Below, one piece after another: positions 33,953 to 46,842 of a DNA stretch of 64,000 nt (the stretch's first letter is position 1; every line of letters starts with the position of its first letter). Where the stretch lies: positions 12,917,090 to 12,981,089 of the forward strand of contig JAVTVX010000011.1 in the NCBI GenBank assembly GCA_033439265.1, in the 5' to 3' direction. Under the pieces are notes generated by a model. That model ran no database searches and was not told the DNA's origin. It saw only the letters and a list, made by a program, of their open reading frames with translations. This stretch comes from Dillenia suffruticosa. Lineage: Eukaryota > Streptophyta > Magnoliopsida > Dilleniales > Dilleniaceae. Position numbers and translations under genes: made by a program.

Positions 33953-36900
33953 TCAAGTGCTTTGGTGCAGCTCCAAGGAAACGCTTCGCCATCGTCTTTT
34001 CTTTGATGTGATCTGCAAATGATAAGCTTTAGATATCGGTCAGAATGTCTCAAGGACCATATAGTGTTGGAGAAAGCAGTCAGGAACTGCATAGAATATC
34101 AGCAATTGCCTTGATGAATGTGACTTGGTAGTAATTAGCCTGTTTGCCTTATTACCATGTTTTGCCCCATTTGACCATTATTTGCTAATCACCTGAATAT
34201 AAGATGTTCTAAACAAAAATAGGGCAATATTTGGAATGATGCATCAGGCTGATGAAAGCAGAATTTCATCATCAAAGTTTTCAGGAAATCCTTAAACATC
34301 AACAATAAGGATATCCTCTCAAACAAGACTTGCTCTATCTTGCTCAACTATTCTAGACATGTAAAATTAGTTAAAAGCTACTTTAAATTGGGATAAAACC
34401 TATGCTGCATGAAAAACTAAGAAGGAATCAGCTCTAATTCAAACCCAACGTATGATTCATATCCTAAAGCCTACTTGATAATCATACAGTTCAATGACTA
34501 CAGGACTTAAGCCACGATGTCAGTGGTAGATATCACATCAAAGACAACTAAAAATTAATGAATACTTGCTCAAGCTGGATAATGACGTAGTGCTGCGGTA
34601 ATCAGCTCATGTAGGGTTTTTATAGCCTTGACCTGAGGACAAATTATGAAACAAAAAAAAAAGGATAACTCATCTAGCACTAGACTTGTTAGACCAGATG
34701 CTATTATTAAATACAATTTTCCAAACCAGCTTCTTACATCCCGTCACATGATCCAAATACCAAATCAAAACACAGATGAACCAGATTAACCAATGGAGCA
34801 GGCCAAGCGGTGGGAAGATTACCTTTGGCAAATCCACTGCCAAAAGCTCCAAGCTATGCCAAATATTAGCAACACTTGATCCTTGATCAGAGTTTATTTG
34901 GTAAATGAAGAAAAGCATCTTCTAATATAAATATCACTGATCCAAAAAAAAAAAAAAAAAAGAACCTTGCCTCAGGCAAACAACGTATAAAAAATATTTT
35001 TTAGCAAATAGGGGCATACAGAGTTGTGAGTCCATTTCTTCTCCTAATGCCCAGGGTACCAAACCTATTTGATGGTACATATACAGCAATTGAATTTTTT
35101 TTTAAGAGTGAGTGCACAGGAGGGGAGCAAATCTTTTGAGCCCAAGATCTCTAGTTTTGATCTCATCCAATTTGAAATATGAAAAAATTGATACTACCAA
35201 ATGAAAACTCATCAAAAAGAAACCAGTGTGAATCCAGAGTCATCAGGAAGCAAGTCACAAATATTTTAATAACTAGCCAGCACTTGAAGTTATCATGTGC
35301 AAAGCGCTGAAACATCTCAAAATATTAAGGTTGCAGATGGTGGGAAAGATATGCAGAGGTTAATAACTGAAAATGGTCGAGATAAGATTGACATAAATGC
35401 AAAATAGTTACCGATGTCTCCGATTTTATCATTGCCAAAAAAAGGAAAAGGAACAGCCATCTCCCCCACCCCCCAAAAAAATGTTTATGTGAAGAAGAAA
35501 AACAAAGAGAATAATCCAGACAAACAAAATCAAAGAAGAAAATAATTTCATGAGAAAATATCTTACACCAACAAAACATAAGTACAGATGCAAGCCAAAC
35601 AATGTGAATCTCTTTTAGACTTGTCTTTTATGCTAAAACAACAATTAAGCTGAACATGTTCAAAATAGTAATGTCTCAATGATTCTTAGACCCTCAAAAC
35701 CTCCCTAATGTAAATCCTTATGGGATGTTATTGGGATCACGCTGCCCCTGAGGGATCCACAGTTCAGATGGTGATATTAAAACATAGTTCTTTTGCAATC
35801 CAAATCATCAGTATAGATGGTGATTCAAATTGACTACAGGTTTGGAATAAGACAAAATCTTACATTCCATTTGACTCTCTTTGATTTTTCTTTCTTTTTT
35901 CTCATTTGATTTCCTGTAATGAATTTTTCTTAGTCTTAGCCTTTGATTTGATTGTGACACGATCCATTTGATTGTGACTCAAACACCTTTGGTTTTTGAG
36001 TTTTGATTCATTGGAGAACATTTTATTTTTGTCGATTGGCGGAGAATAAAGAGGGTAGGTCTTGCTTTGATCTCTTTAGGCCTGGATTGTATTCAGTGGT
36101 TGGGTGGTATGTTGTATAAGATTCTAGGTATCTTGTGGTACTCAGTTTCCAGCAGAGGCATTCAGAGAGCACAGTTATTTTATAATATGAGCAGGCACAG
36201 AAACAATGAGGGTCTACTCCTGGAGATCACCTGCTACTATGGTGGTAGGGTTAAAGGTAAGGTTTGTTTGCATTGTGGTGATGGGTATCAAGGGTGGAAT
36301 GTCCTAGACCAGAAGCTCGTGGAGGTTGTGCAGAGTGGAGGAGTTAAAAGCCTTCGTGGAGATGTCCATGGTGAGATCAGTGTCACAGAAAGTAGAGAAA
36401 AGAAGAGCAACCGTCATGATGATGAGTATCAAGGGTGGAATGTCCTGTGCCAGAAGCTAATGGAGGATGTGCAGAGTAGAAGAGTTAAAATCCTTCATGA
36501 AGATGTTCACCGAGGTTTTACATCTTTGCGTTATTGCATATATGCATGTTGTATGTAACAAATTCGCAAACTGTGAGATAAAGCCATTTACACCACGAGC
36601 AAAAAAATAAAGAATAAAATGCCAAAACAGCCCCGACTTTTGAGTCACCTCAACAAATCCATGAACAACCAGCTTTCACAATTACACCTTCAAACTCTGT
36701 AAATTCAGAAAATAGTGTCAAGTGACGTTTTAAATACAAAAGTTTTATCAGAAACAGATTATTTACTTATTTTATCACATTGATATGGAGAACTGGGAAT
36801 ACACAAATGCTGCATTTGAGAGTGCATTTCTTAGGAACATGCAATGCTCCACGAGTGTCCGATTAAAATAGTCAGTATTGGTTATCCAAGTAACTAATTG

Positions 36901-39900
36901 CAGCTCTCAGTTATAATGTGTAGTCCACTCAAAATGTGAAAAACTTCTTTCATTTTTATTTTTTTCTATGCAATGTGAATGTCTCAATTACACCAGGGAG
37001 ATATATGAAAGGAAATCAAACATTTGTCACACTTGTAGATTATAGATTATAGATGTAGATTATAGATTATTTATATATACAGTGCAAAAGAAACTGTCAA
37101 GGTGAGGCAGAATGATGCCTTTGTTAGTGGCACCAAACTAAATTTGCATTACAAGGATATTAGATTTATCATTTTCAGAACAAAAAAATAATGTTCGAGT
37201 AACAAATCTCATGATTTAGTAACAAATCTCATGATTTACATACTAACTTAGATATAAGGTAATGAATTAATAAAATATTGCAGATATGACCAATCATAAA
37301 TGAAATCATTAGTCAAATGTCCTATCCTTTGTAAAATAACATTAACCGACAAATGTTATTAACTGAAGTGACGGCAAGTGATTCTCCATCCAAAGCACAC
37401 AGTTAGCCACTAGCATTATAGAAATAAACTAATAGAAGGTAACCTTGTTAATGGAATAGGACCCCAACACGCACCTTGGAATATGGTGGGGGCAAAGAAG
37501 CTTGTCGTTTAGCCTTTCCAGGGTCTGTTAATTGCCTAATCTCTCGAAGCTGCCTTGCTATATCCTCCAAAATTTGCAGCTGCACCATTTCCCCTTCTTT
37601 ATGTTCCATTGAGAAATTGAGCTTCTCTCGTCCTTCCTGCACAACCTTCAGCCTTTCCTGGAGCCACTCAACTTCAGAGTCAAGTTTTGATCTCTCTAAA
37701 TCAACTCCCGACATGGAATTTCTTCGCATGCCAGAAAGAGAAGTGCTCAGGCAAGAACGTCCCATTGGTGGAAAGCCATTGGTCATTTCTGAGCTGTTTC
37801 TGTTCATCTCTGGCTCAGACTCTATTGTGATTGTAGTAGGACCTTCATTTAAAACATTGATTGTTTGGAGCTCTGCAACTTCACTAGGAAATACTGGTTT
37901 TATATGATTAGAAACAGCACTCATTTTGATTGGCATACTTTTTCTTCCACAGACATCAGTGTGATACTTACACTCATTGTCAACAATATGAATGTCATAG
38001 ATGCAAGGCTCCTTTTCATTCTTTGAGCCGCATAGATCATAGCTTTCCTGATGGGAATCTTGACGGTGATTTGGAAGATGAGTGACGTCATCCGGACCAT
38101 AGATCTCAGATACATCACAAGCATTGAGAGACTTGATCAATTGTCCTGCACCTAGGTGAGTGACATCACACTGTTCATGCTGTTCTGCATCTAAGATAAT
38201 TGTTTTCTCCAGCGAAGTATGTTCTGGACCATTTGTTGATTCATATAGTTCTGGGCACACATCTAGTTTACGCACTTCTCTTTGTTGAGTTGCACTCCCA
38301 TCCTCAAATACCATACCCTTTTCTTCAACCTGTTGATTGCACTCACCATCACATCCTAATACTAGCCGATGATGTTTATCAATGCTTGGAGGAGCAAGTA
38401 TATCACTTTTCAAGAAGTCAGCAGCATCTCCATCCCGTTTTGGAATCGGCAGTTCTTTTCCAAAAGAAAGGGTCATATTCGGCTTCTTAATGGATGTGTT
38501 CCCAACATCTATCAACTTATTCGCATTATATACCCTTTCTTTTTCATTAATAGTTGTGCTAAGATGCCGCAGCATAACTACTGGATCCTCACCAGAGTCT
38601 ACTGATAAATCAAGCTGTTGTTCTTGTCCATACGTCATATCATGTATTTCCCCTTCCAACTGTACATTACCTTCAAACATCATGCGCCTATAAGATTCAA
38701 CTTCCTTCTCCAAAAAATGCTTCTCCCTTTCTCTCCTCAAAAGGATTTCTTTCAATATGTTCATTTCTTCAGCATCATAAGCAGATTTTTCTTCTATCAT
38801 TCTCTGATACTGGCGAGCCTCCATCTCTATAGATGCTTTCTCCTTTTGCAGGCGCAATATCATAGCCATGGCCTCGTCTGCAGCACTGGCAGCAGCACTT
38901 CTCTCTTTCTCAAGCTCAACGTATAGAGCAGCACGAGCAGCATGCTCTTCCTCAAGTGCTTGTTCCAACATTCTCATGGCATTGCGCCCATCACCATCAG
39001 AAGATTTTTCTCCAGGTGCAGAGTATCTCAACCTCTCAAGAGATGATGAATCCCTCTCAGATGGATTCTTTTCATCTACATGTTCATAAGATTCAAAGTC
39101 ACATGGAACTCTTTCATCCAATTTAACAGCCACAGGAGCTTCACCACCTACAGAAATTACATAAACATCCTGATTAGTATCTGGGTTTGTGTGTATGAAT
39201 ATGTGCAACTCTGCTGGTGCATTGTTCTAGAATGTCCAATCAATTTACAAATTATGTGATTTCTAGAAAATGAAAACAAATTCTCTGAACAAGCCTCTAA
39301 AGTGGTTGAATTTGGTGACTACAGTTTAAAAAAAATAAAAATAAAAATAAAATAAAATAAAATGGAATCTGTTTTAGACAAACTTGTCTAACAAGGAGCA
39401 GTCTACACATGCTACAACATTTCGATGACCAACTTCTGATGTCTCTACCAAATCCACATTTTCAAAGCCTTTTCCAACTAAACACTTTGAATACACTTTT
39501 TTAACACATGAAAATTTTGCTATGTACATAATAATTCAAACATTTTGGAGAAAATATATGGGTAAAATTTTGCCCATAAGTATTGTTTTTAAGATCCTTA
39601 CAAGATTGCATGCAATGATGTGATAATGACTAAATGAACTACTCAAATATTACATTTCCTAATATCGATGTACACCATGTCATTTTCTATCATTTCAAAC
39701 ATTTAGCATCACTATGTACATGTCGAGTTGTATCCAGTTATGTCCTATCCACTGAGTGTCTTTTTTTTTGGCTTGTCAAGGCTATGGCTGTGCTTTGTTA
39801 CTAAGTATCAATGTTCGGTGTTTAAAATCGGGTAAATAGTAATTATATAATGGGATATTAAGATGAGGTCAATAGCTTATCCTTCATCAGAGATTAGAGC

Positions 39901-41494
39901 AGAAGTGATTTGAGAGAATTCATCTGGTCGTGTTTGTTTTCAGAAAAATCTAGGAAAATAAAATAACTCAGGAAAGCAACCTATGTTTTTCTTTTTGAGA
40001 TATCCTCAAATTTGGTAGAATATTTTCCCAAAAAGAAGTACAAAATCATGGAATTCCCACGTGTTACTTTTCAAAGTTACAATTTCGGTAATAAAAGAAG
40101 ACATCTTCCTGGAAAATTGAGCAATTCCAAACAAATGGGAAATCTTGGAAAATATATTTCAGGAAAATTAGTGATAAAAAGGAGAGAATTCCACAAGCAA
40201 AACCAATCCTCAGTAGCTGGTGAAGACTCCCATTCTGGTCTACTGCACCATTTATCTCTCAATTGCTACCTTAAAGAACCCATAAAAATTAGAATGGCCC
40301 TTCGTTCATGATCCATATGCGCCTCTCTCTCTATATGAGGCATCAACAGAAAAAGATGTTGACCCCCATTCTTTTGACAATCGTAGACACAATAAGAGAT
40401 GAATTTCACCCCAAATGGGACCAATATCTAGCCGGAAGAAAACTGTACTCAGTAAAGTTTACATCTTCAATTAATTTGGATTATGACAGATAAAAAACAT
40501 ATAAAAACCAAAATATCTTATTTAGGTAACTTGCAAATCCCGGAATACACAATGACCATTTCCAAGAGCAAAAACTAAGTATCAATAAACAAATTTCATT
40601 AACCCACTGCTAAATAAGTCGGTGTCTATTTTCAAGTTACTCCCACAAAACTTAGGTTCTAGGTATTCATAATTTAGTAACTTTGCTAGAAAGACAACCT
40701 TAATTATGTTTTCTTAACCCAGTTTGATTTTCATTGCTCCTATGTTCTATCTCTGAAAAACAAATTTGAAATACAAAAAAGAATCAATTAATAACTAAAA
40801 TGCAATTAAAATCTATAATTTTAAGCGCATACTCACAGTGAAAATCTCCACCAACAAAGCCATTAGATTCCAACTTTTCCTCATCAATCTCCTTTCCAAC
40901 ATTATCAACATTTTGCCCATCAGAGATTGACCGGTCAGACGAGAATCCCCTTACAAACTTCCCACAATCACCGGAAACCTTACGCCGCCGCCGAATCCCC
41001 GACCTCATTCTCTGATAATTCACCACACCTTTCCCCTTAACATCAAACCCTAGTTTCCGAAACCCTAATTGATCATTTCTCGAAATTCTAGCTTCCGAAA
41101 CTGAACTACATGACGCCTCTCCATCGAATTCAACACTATTCATCCTACGATCGTCGCAAATCCTATCCCTAATCAGTTTCACGTTCACGCAATTCGGGTC
41201 TTTCGCGAAAACCGAATCGAAAGGGAACTTGTTCTTCACCGACAACTGGAGAGAGGACATTTTACCCACAGGGTGTTCAACAAGCAGAGTCTGAACACAA
41301 TTAGTGGTATTAGGGTTTCCGAAGAGGCCGTTGCAAGGACATGGAAGAGAGAAGCCGAAGATGGACAGGAATTTGGAAGCGAAGAAAGCGAGAACAGCGC
41401 CACAGAGCATGAGATAAGTAAGAGCAAGATCGAGAAATGCTCCGATTAGAGCACAGAATGTCCATGAATTGTGAATTGCTTCGCATGTTGCCAT
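33953..41494 (-). CDS. Probable myosin-binding protein with GTD-binding (DUF593) domain
   Basis: Three coding exons on the minus strand, 41494-40837, 39147-37475 and 34012-33953, join in frame (phase 1 then phase 0) to give 796 aa. Residues about 13-48 form a long hydrophobic membrane anchor followed by LPCPCNGLFG, the family's N-terminal signature. The GTD-binding (DUF593/zein-binding) coiled coil lies at about residues 276-375 (RMLEQALEEEHAARAAL, ARQYQRMIEEKSAYD, EILLRREREKHFLEKEVES). A second coiled coil at about 715-765 precedes a basic end, SKKRRWRSVSLELHQST. Family knowledge: MyoB proteins anchor class XI myosin tails to vesicles that stream along actin; maize FLOURY1 is a related ER protein. 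The tiny 60-bp last exon, 3.46 kb away, is assigned from its splice site (ATTTGCAG), phase and fit to the basic C-terminus of the family. If that exon were wrong, the protein would end about 10 codons past 37475. Confidence 0.92.
36280..36520 (+). repeat. Tandem duplication inside the last intron of the myosin-binding gene
   Basis: About 100 bp starting at 36280 (GATGGGTATCAAGGGTGG) recurs with moderate divergence at 36421 (GATGAGTATCAAGGGTGG). The offset is 141 bp, a multiple of three. Both copies lie in a 163-codon + strand open frame (36067-36558). The coding potential is otherwise unsupported and no family was recognised. Confidence 0.8.
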
Positions 41495-41829
41495 TTTTGA
41501 GTTTAATAGTTCTTCAGTTTACAGAGAAAGTTTTGAGAATCATGAAGATGAAGAGAGATCAGTTTTTGTATGATACGTTACAGCGTGAGTGGTCGCCGGA
41601 CACCATGAGTACAGCCACAGTTTTCAGAGTTTCCATTTTTATTTTGTTTTTCCCTCACTGATCAATGGCCACTCGCGATCGGGGTGCGTGAAATTATAGC
41701 GGTTTATGGAAATTAAATTTTCTAACGGTTATTGTTAGTCACGTTACATTTATTCAAATTTCTTTTCTAAATTTAGTAAAAATTATATTTTCTTGTCTTA
41801 ATGTAAAAGGATAAATAATTTCCTATTTT
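41495..41829. other. Promoter/5' UTR region of the myosin-binding gene
   Basis: The 335 bp between the start codon at 41494 and the LTR of Copia-2 at 41830 is all the unique upstream DNA this gene has here, so its core promoter must lie in it, or the LTR is part of its upstream region. No clear TATA box was assigned. Confidence 0.5.
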
Positions 41830-42218
41830 TGTTATAAAATTCAAGAATTTTGATAAATCCAAATACAATGCAAAGCGCATAATTTTAAAAAATGATTTTA
41901 TTTTCTCTATTGTTCTTATATATACAAAATACATTAAATAAATGGATTATTTATACAGATCGAGTATATACACAAAAGAAAAAATCTAAAATTAAATTAA
42001 TCAAATATTCTCTTATGTCAATATATCATGATATTTGGAATAATATAATTTGACGTATCAAAAAGGATATTGGTAATAGTAAGAAATGTCTGACATAATA
42101 GCATCGTATGGTATCATGCATATGTTTCAAGAATATTTACCTTCCATATGTTAACACACATTTTACATATGTGTGACATTTTATGGATATCTATCCAAAT
42201 TTTCTAGAATTTATAACA
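41830..42218 (-). repeat. Copia-2 3' LTR (left copy)
   Basis: 389 bp, matching 46470-46615 plus 54264-54541. Its inner edge abuts a polypurine tract on the minus strand (AAAGGAAAAA, 42219-42228). Confidence 0.85.
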
Positions 42219-42228
42219 TTTTTCCTTT
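42219..42228 (-). other. Copia-2 polypurine tract
   Basis: Reads AAAGGAAAAA on the minus strand directly before the LTR start TGTTATAAA is crossed in reverse, the expected plus-strand primer position. Confidence 0.65.
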
Positions 42229-42339
42229 ATATATTTATTACGTAGAAAATAGATTTCATTAAAATTTTACTAGAAAAAAATCTAATAGAAAAAAATCTTA
42301 GTAAACGACAAAAATTCAAAATATTTGATAATGTAGTGC

Positions 42340-43240
42340 TCTTCCTGTTGATATCTTTAAACTGATACATTCACAACGACTAATATACAGGTCATATACA
42401 ATTAGCAACATATATAAGTGTCCCAATTGTATTGAGACATGATACTTCAAGATGAAGAAATTCTTCATTTTTCTCCCATGGTCTAAAAGAATCTTTGTCA
42501 ACGTTAAGTGATCAAACACCATGAGATACTTACTGGATGTGTTTTATCTATATAAAAATATTTTAAAATTTTACCGATATAATTTGATTGATAAATGGAT
42601 ATCACATCTTCTAGATATTCTATTTGTAAATCAAGACAAAATTTTATTTTTTTCAAAATTCTTGATCTCAAATTCTCCTTTTAAATATTCAATGTCTTTG
42701 GAGATCTCTTCCGGGGGTTCCAATAACATTCAAATTATCAATATAAATAACAATGATCACAATAACTATTTCATTTTTTTAATAAAAATACATGGACCTA
42801 TTGGGTCATTTGTATAGTCTTTTTTATGCAAACATTCACTTAACCAATTATCACATTCGTCCATAGTGTTTTAAGCCATACAAAAATTTTTGCAAATTGA
42901 TTGAGTAAATTTCTCAAGAATTTAGATCACATATTTTAGACAATTTAAATCTTCTGCAAATTTTCATATAAATATCATTTTCTAATATCCCATATAGGTA
43001 AGCAGTAACTACGTTCATCAAATGCATTTCGATTTTTTATGTATTATGAGGATTACAAGAAATCATAATATAATTACGTTCACAACAGGTGAATATATAC
43101 CACCATAATCAAGACCTCACTTTTGTAAAAACTCTTGCTACAAGTTGTGTTTTGTTTTGCATGATTTCATTTTCTCATTTTTTCTATAGGTTTTACACAT
43201 CAAGTGTTTGGACTACAGATCCAAAAACCTTCAATTTAGC
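42340..43240 (-). pseudogene. Copia-2 reverse transcriptase remnant
   Basis: Stop-ridden minus-strand sequence in several frames with copia RT landmarks: RKNEKMKS, then YGGIYSPVV (about 43080-43190), HLMNVVTAYLYG with a Y-M-K-I segment (about 42940-43030), VIYIDNLNVIGTP in place of the usual YVDDL (about 42740), and DPFRP-like, GTLIYVANC text at about 42380-42480. The second catalytic Asp is Asn here. Nothing corresponding to RNase H was found between 42340 and the LTR, so that domain seems deleted. Confidence 0.8.
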
Positions 43241-43989
43241 AAGTTAATCCAATTCAGATTGGATCACATCTTTTCATTTTTTCCAATCATTTATTTGCTA
43301 ACATTCCATAATCAATTTTAATTCAAGATTCTCGATTTTTTCTATAATTTTAAGTGTTATATTATATACAAAAATATTATCCATAATTATTTCAACTCTA
43401 TCCCAATGTATCCTTATAATGGTGAAATTTATGGAAGTTTCATTAACATACTTTTTAGGAGTTTGAAATTTATACTTTTCAAGAATTATGTTTGGCTTTA
43501 TAGAAATCCGAATCTTTTGAAATTCTTTATTATTCAACTTATTTGTATGATCATAATCAATGGATTCTCTTTTCTTTCAAGAATTTTTATCTTTGATACC
43601 ATGAAATCTATCACTCTTTAAGCGTGCTTTAAACTCATTTGTTATAGTACTTGTGGATTGTCCTATTAAGATACCAAGTTTAATTGACACATTTTCTATA
43701 GAAAAATACGATTTCATAAATATTCTAGAATTAATGAATACATTAGATAATTGATTTGCAACCTTTTGCAAATATATTATTTTTTGAATTTTTAGTTTAC
43801 AAAATTTTGTACGAAAATCAAGAGATGATAATGATGATCTATTCTATATGATTTCGTTTTTCAATTGTTCATTTTCTCCTTCTAATTTCAAGAAATTTAT
43901 TTCATCAAAATAACAGTATGCAAATCTTGTAATAAAAACATCAACTGTCAAATGTTTAAGATATCTTATGATAGAGGGTGAATCATATC

Positions 43990-44793
43990 CCATGTATAAT
44001 TTTATCCTTCTTTGGGGCCCATCTTAGTTCAATGTGGTATCACTATAGGGACATAAATCACAAATACAAAAATTCTTAGGTAGAAAATATTAAACTCATA
44101 ACCAAAGCCAATTATAGAGAGAAGTAAGTATAGTAATTTAACAGTTTTATAAGTATAAATATTATTTCATACAAAATAGCATGTCTCAAGTAGATATAGG
44201 GAGTTTTGTTATCATTAACAATAGTTTAGCAATCGATTGCAATCGCTTGATAAATGATTTGACTAAAGCACTTTATATATGAACATGAAATATATAATAT
44301 TCAATACTAATATAAATCGACATACAATAATCATCAAAGACATGAGACGAATATTCACCGGTATTATCTAATCGAATTGTCTTAATTGGATAATTTAGAA
44401 ACTATACTCTTAACTTCCTGATTTGAGTAAATAGTTTATCAAAAAACAAATTGTGAGTTGATAATAAATAAACGTGTGACCATCTTATAAATACATCAAT
44501 TAATAATATAAAATATTTAAAAGGTTCACATGATGGATGAGTTGGTCCACGTCCCATAATTTCTTTTTAGAAATCCATGAATTCAATTTCCACTTTAATT
44601 TGTGAAATCTCGTAATAAATTTTTTTTAAGAACAAATAACACAAAAAAATTTTATTTGACTTTATCATGCTTTGATTTTTCAATGAATGACCATGCAAAT
44701 TCTCAATTATTTTTCTTTTCATTATTGACCTAGGATATCATATTCAATAATACCAAATGAGAATATTTTTGGGATCAGTAAAGTTTTGATTTG
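43990..44793 (-). pseudogene. Copia-2 integrase remnant
   Basis: The clearest block is PIKTIRLDNTGEYSSHVF followed by DDYCMSI and, after more text, SFIKRLQSIAK (about 44210-44400), matching the copia integrase D-x-G-E-F and Q-N-G-L-A-E-S-x-I-K-R-L-Q regions, but with the Q-N-G segment destroyed (stop and substitutions). Upstream text at about 44640-44790 resembles the zinc-binding and linker region with many stops. Confidence 0.8.
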
Positions 44794-45120
44794 CTAATGA
44801 TGCATTTTAATTGTATCAATTTTATTGTAATATAGGTTAAAAGAAAGAAAAGACAATTTATCTACTATACATTTCTCTCCAAAAATGATAGTTGTAATAA
44901 ACAAATATTCAATATTTGTGTCATCCATTGTCTCAATATAATACCTATTTACACAAATATTTTTAAAACTTAGCAAATTATTTTGAGACTTAGTAGAGTA
45001 TATTGTATTATTTATAACTAATTTTATTCTTTTATGGAAATATATATTTGTTCTATTGAAACTTTTAATTAATTTTACACTATCACTTATAGTATTAACA
45101 GTTTTTTCTCTTATTTTCAT
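44794..45120 (-). pseudogene. Copia-2 protease end and pre-integrase region
   Basis: A 108-codon open stretch containing N-L-L-S-F-K-N-I, Y-Y-I-E-T-M-D and N-I-E-Y-L-F-I-T, the typical segment between the copia protease and the pre-integrase zinc region. The survival of an open frame here is probably chance, because frames on both sides are broken. Confidence 0.75.
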
Positions 45121-46469
45121 AAAAAAAAAAATTCTTATTTATAATTATTGTATTATTTGTGATACTGCCTTTTATGGATTTCAATTTTTTGTTAATATTT
45201 ATATTTTATTAAGGAAGAAAATACAATAGATAATCAATTTTCTTAGAGAAAAGTGTATTTCTTAATAACAACGATTGAGTTAATTAGAAAAAAATAATAA
45301 AGCACATTACATAATAAAAAGAATATATGTTTCAAATATTCCCATCATTAATCAAATGATCAATTTTTCCTTTAGGATGTTCAAAGAAATCGACCATATC
45401 AAGATAGATTATATCAATATCATCATTGTTGTTAAAATCATTAGTTGGATTAGTGAAATTTGCTTCAATACTCTCTCCTTTTCAATAATACTTGATATAA
45501 TTTAACAAAATATTTCAGAGTTCTATATATACGGGACCAATGTCCTTTGACACTACATAGATAGTAAATATTATCCAAGCCTTTTTGAGAATTTCAATTG
45601 TCTTTTCCTATCATTATCATCCTACTTCTATGGTAATGTTTGCCTTTGTGATTTGATAAGTCATGGTTACAAGTATCATTATTGTGATAGTCATTTCATT
45701 CTTGATCACTACCACAACCATAACCATGATCTCCACCACTCATATATTCATAATTAAAATATTTAGTCACATCCGTTTTAGGAAATGAATTAAAACCAAT
45801 TGGTTGAGTTTCGTGGTTTTTCATCGGTAGTTTATTATTTTGTTCAACTACAAGAAGATATAAAATCAATTCAGAATATTTTTTGAATCCATTCTCTCAA
45901 TATAACTACTATATGAGCAAATTCAAGATATGAAAGGAGTAGAAAATATTTTTCTAACATATCTTCCCCAATAATATTTTTCTCATGACTTTAATTGAGA
46001 TGTAATTTTGAACATGGTAGAGTTGTACTCACTTATTGGTTTGAAATCTTATAGTCATAGATGAAATCAATCATATTGGACTTTACGAAGAACATCCTGG
46101 TGGTTATATTTTTCCTTTAAATTATTTCACAGGTCAAAAGTTTTAATAATAAGATATTCAATTTTTAAACTTTCATCAAGATGATGACAAATAAAAATCA
46201 TTACTTTGGCACATTCTTGTATAGTAGTATTATTTGCTTTAATGGTATCTCCAAAACCCATTACATCAAGATGTATCTCAACATCAAGATGTATCTCAAC
46301 ATCAAGAATCCATGATAAATAATTTTTTCTGAAAATATTGAGAGATAGAAATTCAAATTTAATAAAGTTAGCCAAAAGAAAAAAGTAACAAACAAAACTT
46401 ATCTGAGTATCACTTGAACAAGATTTTCCACTCACTTTATTTCACGAATATAAAGTCGTGCGAATAACA
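45121..46469 (-). pseudogene. Copia-2 gag remnant and leader
   Basis: A decayed minus-strand gag. At about 45540-45840 the text runs from NHETQPIGFNSFP through a Gly/Tyr/His-rich stretch to C-S-V-K-G-H-W-S-R, a corrupted CCHC zinc knuckle (first and last cysteines lost). This layout fits the widespread plant copia gag with an RG-rich segment before C-x-x-C-x4-H-x4-C. The N-terminal part extends to about 46435. A degenerate primer binding site may lie at about 46455-46469. Confidence 0.7.
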
Positions 46470-46615
46470 TGTTTTAAAATTTAAGAACAATGATAAACTC
46501 AAAGAATAGAATGCAATGTAGAGAGAGAGAATAATTTTAAAGGGAATGATTTTATTTTTTTTTATTGTTTTTGTATATATGTATTATATTAAACAAATGA
46601 GATATTTATACAAAT
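46470..46615 (-). repeat. Copia-2 5' LTR, first fragment
   Basis: 146 bp starting TGTTTTAAAATTT and matching the beginning of 41830-42218. It is cut off at the hAT insertion. The last eight bases, ATACAAAT, are the hAT target duplication. Confidence 0.85.
46608..46615. repeat. hAT target-site duplication (left copy)
   Basis: ATACAAAT, matched by ATACAAAC at 54256-54263 (7 of 8). Eight-base duplications are diagnostic of hAT insertions. Confidence 0.85.
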
Positions 46616-46842
46616 TAGGGGTGTTATGATATTCGGGTGGTTCGGCATCGAGTTTGAGTCCATATTGTGTCAAGCTTGAAGGCTTATCGAGTTATCATGT
46701 GAAATTACGTTTATATCTATATTCTTTTCAATAAATTACACTTTTCAATAAATTACAAATAATAATTTTTAAGTTTTAAAAGTTAAATGATAAAAAAGTC
46801 ATTTTACTTCATTTCCATTTCTTCCCTTCGTTTGCACATTTC

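Noticed and set aside
37476-37907. + strand open frame opposite the myosin-binding gene's main exon
   Set aside because: It is a shadow of the real minus-strand exon. The same applies to the other + strand frames between 38200 and 39089.
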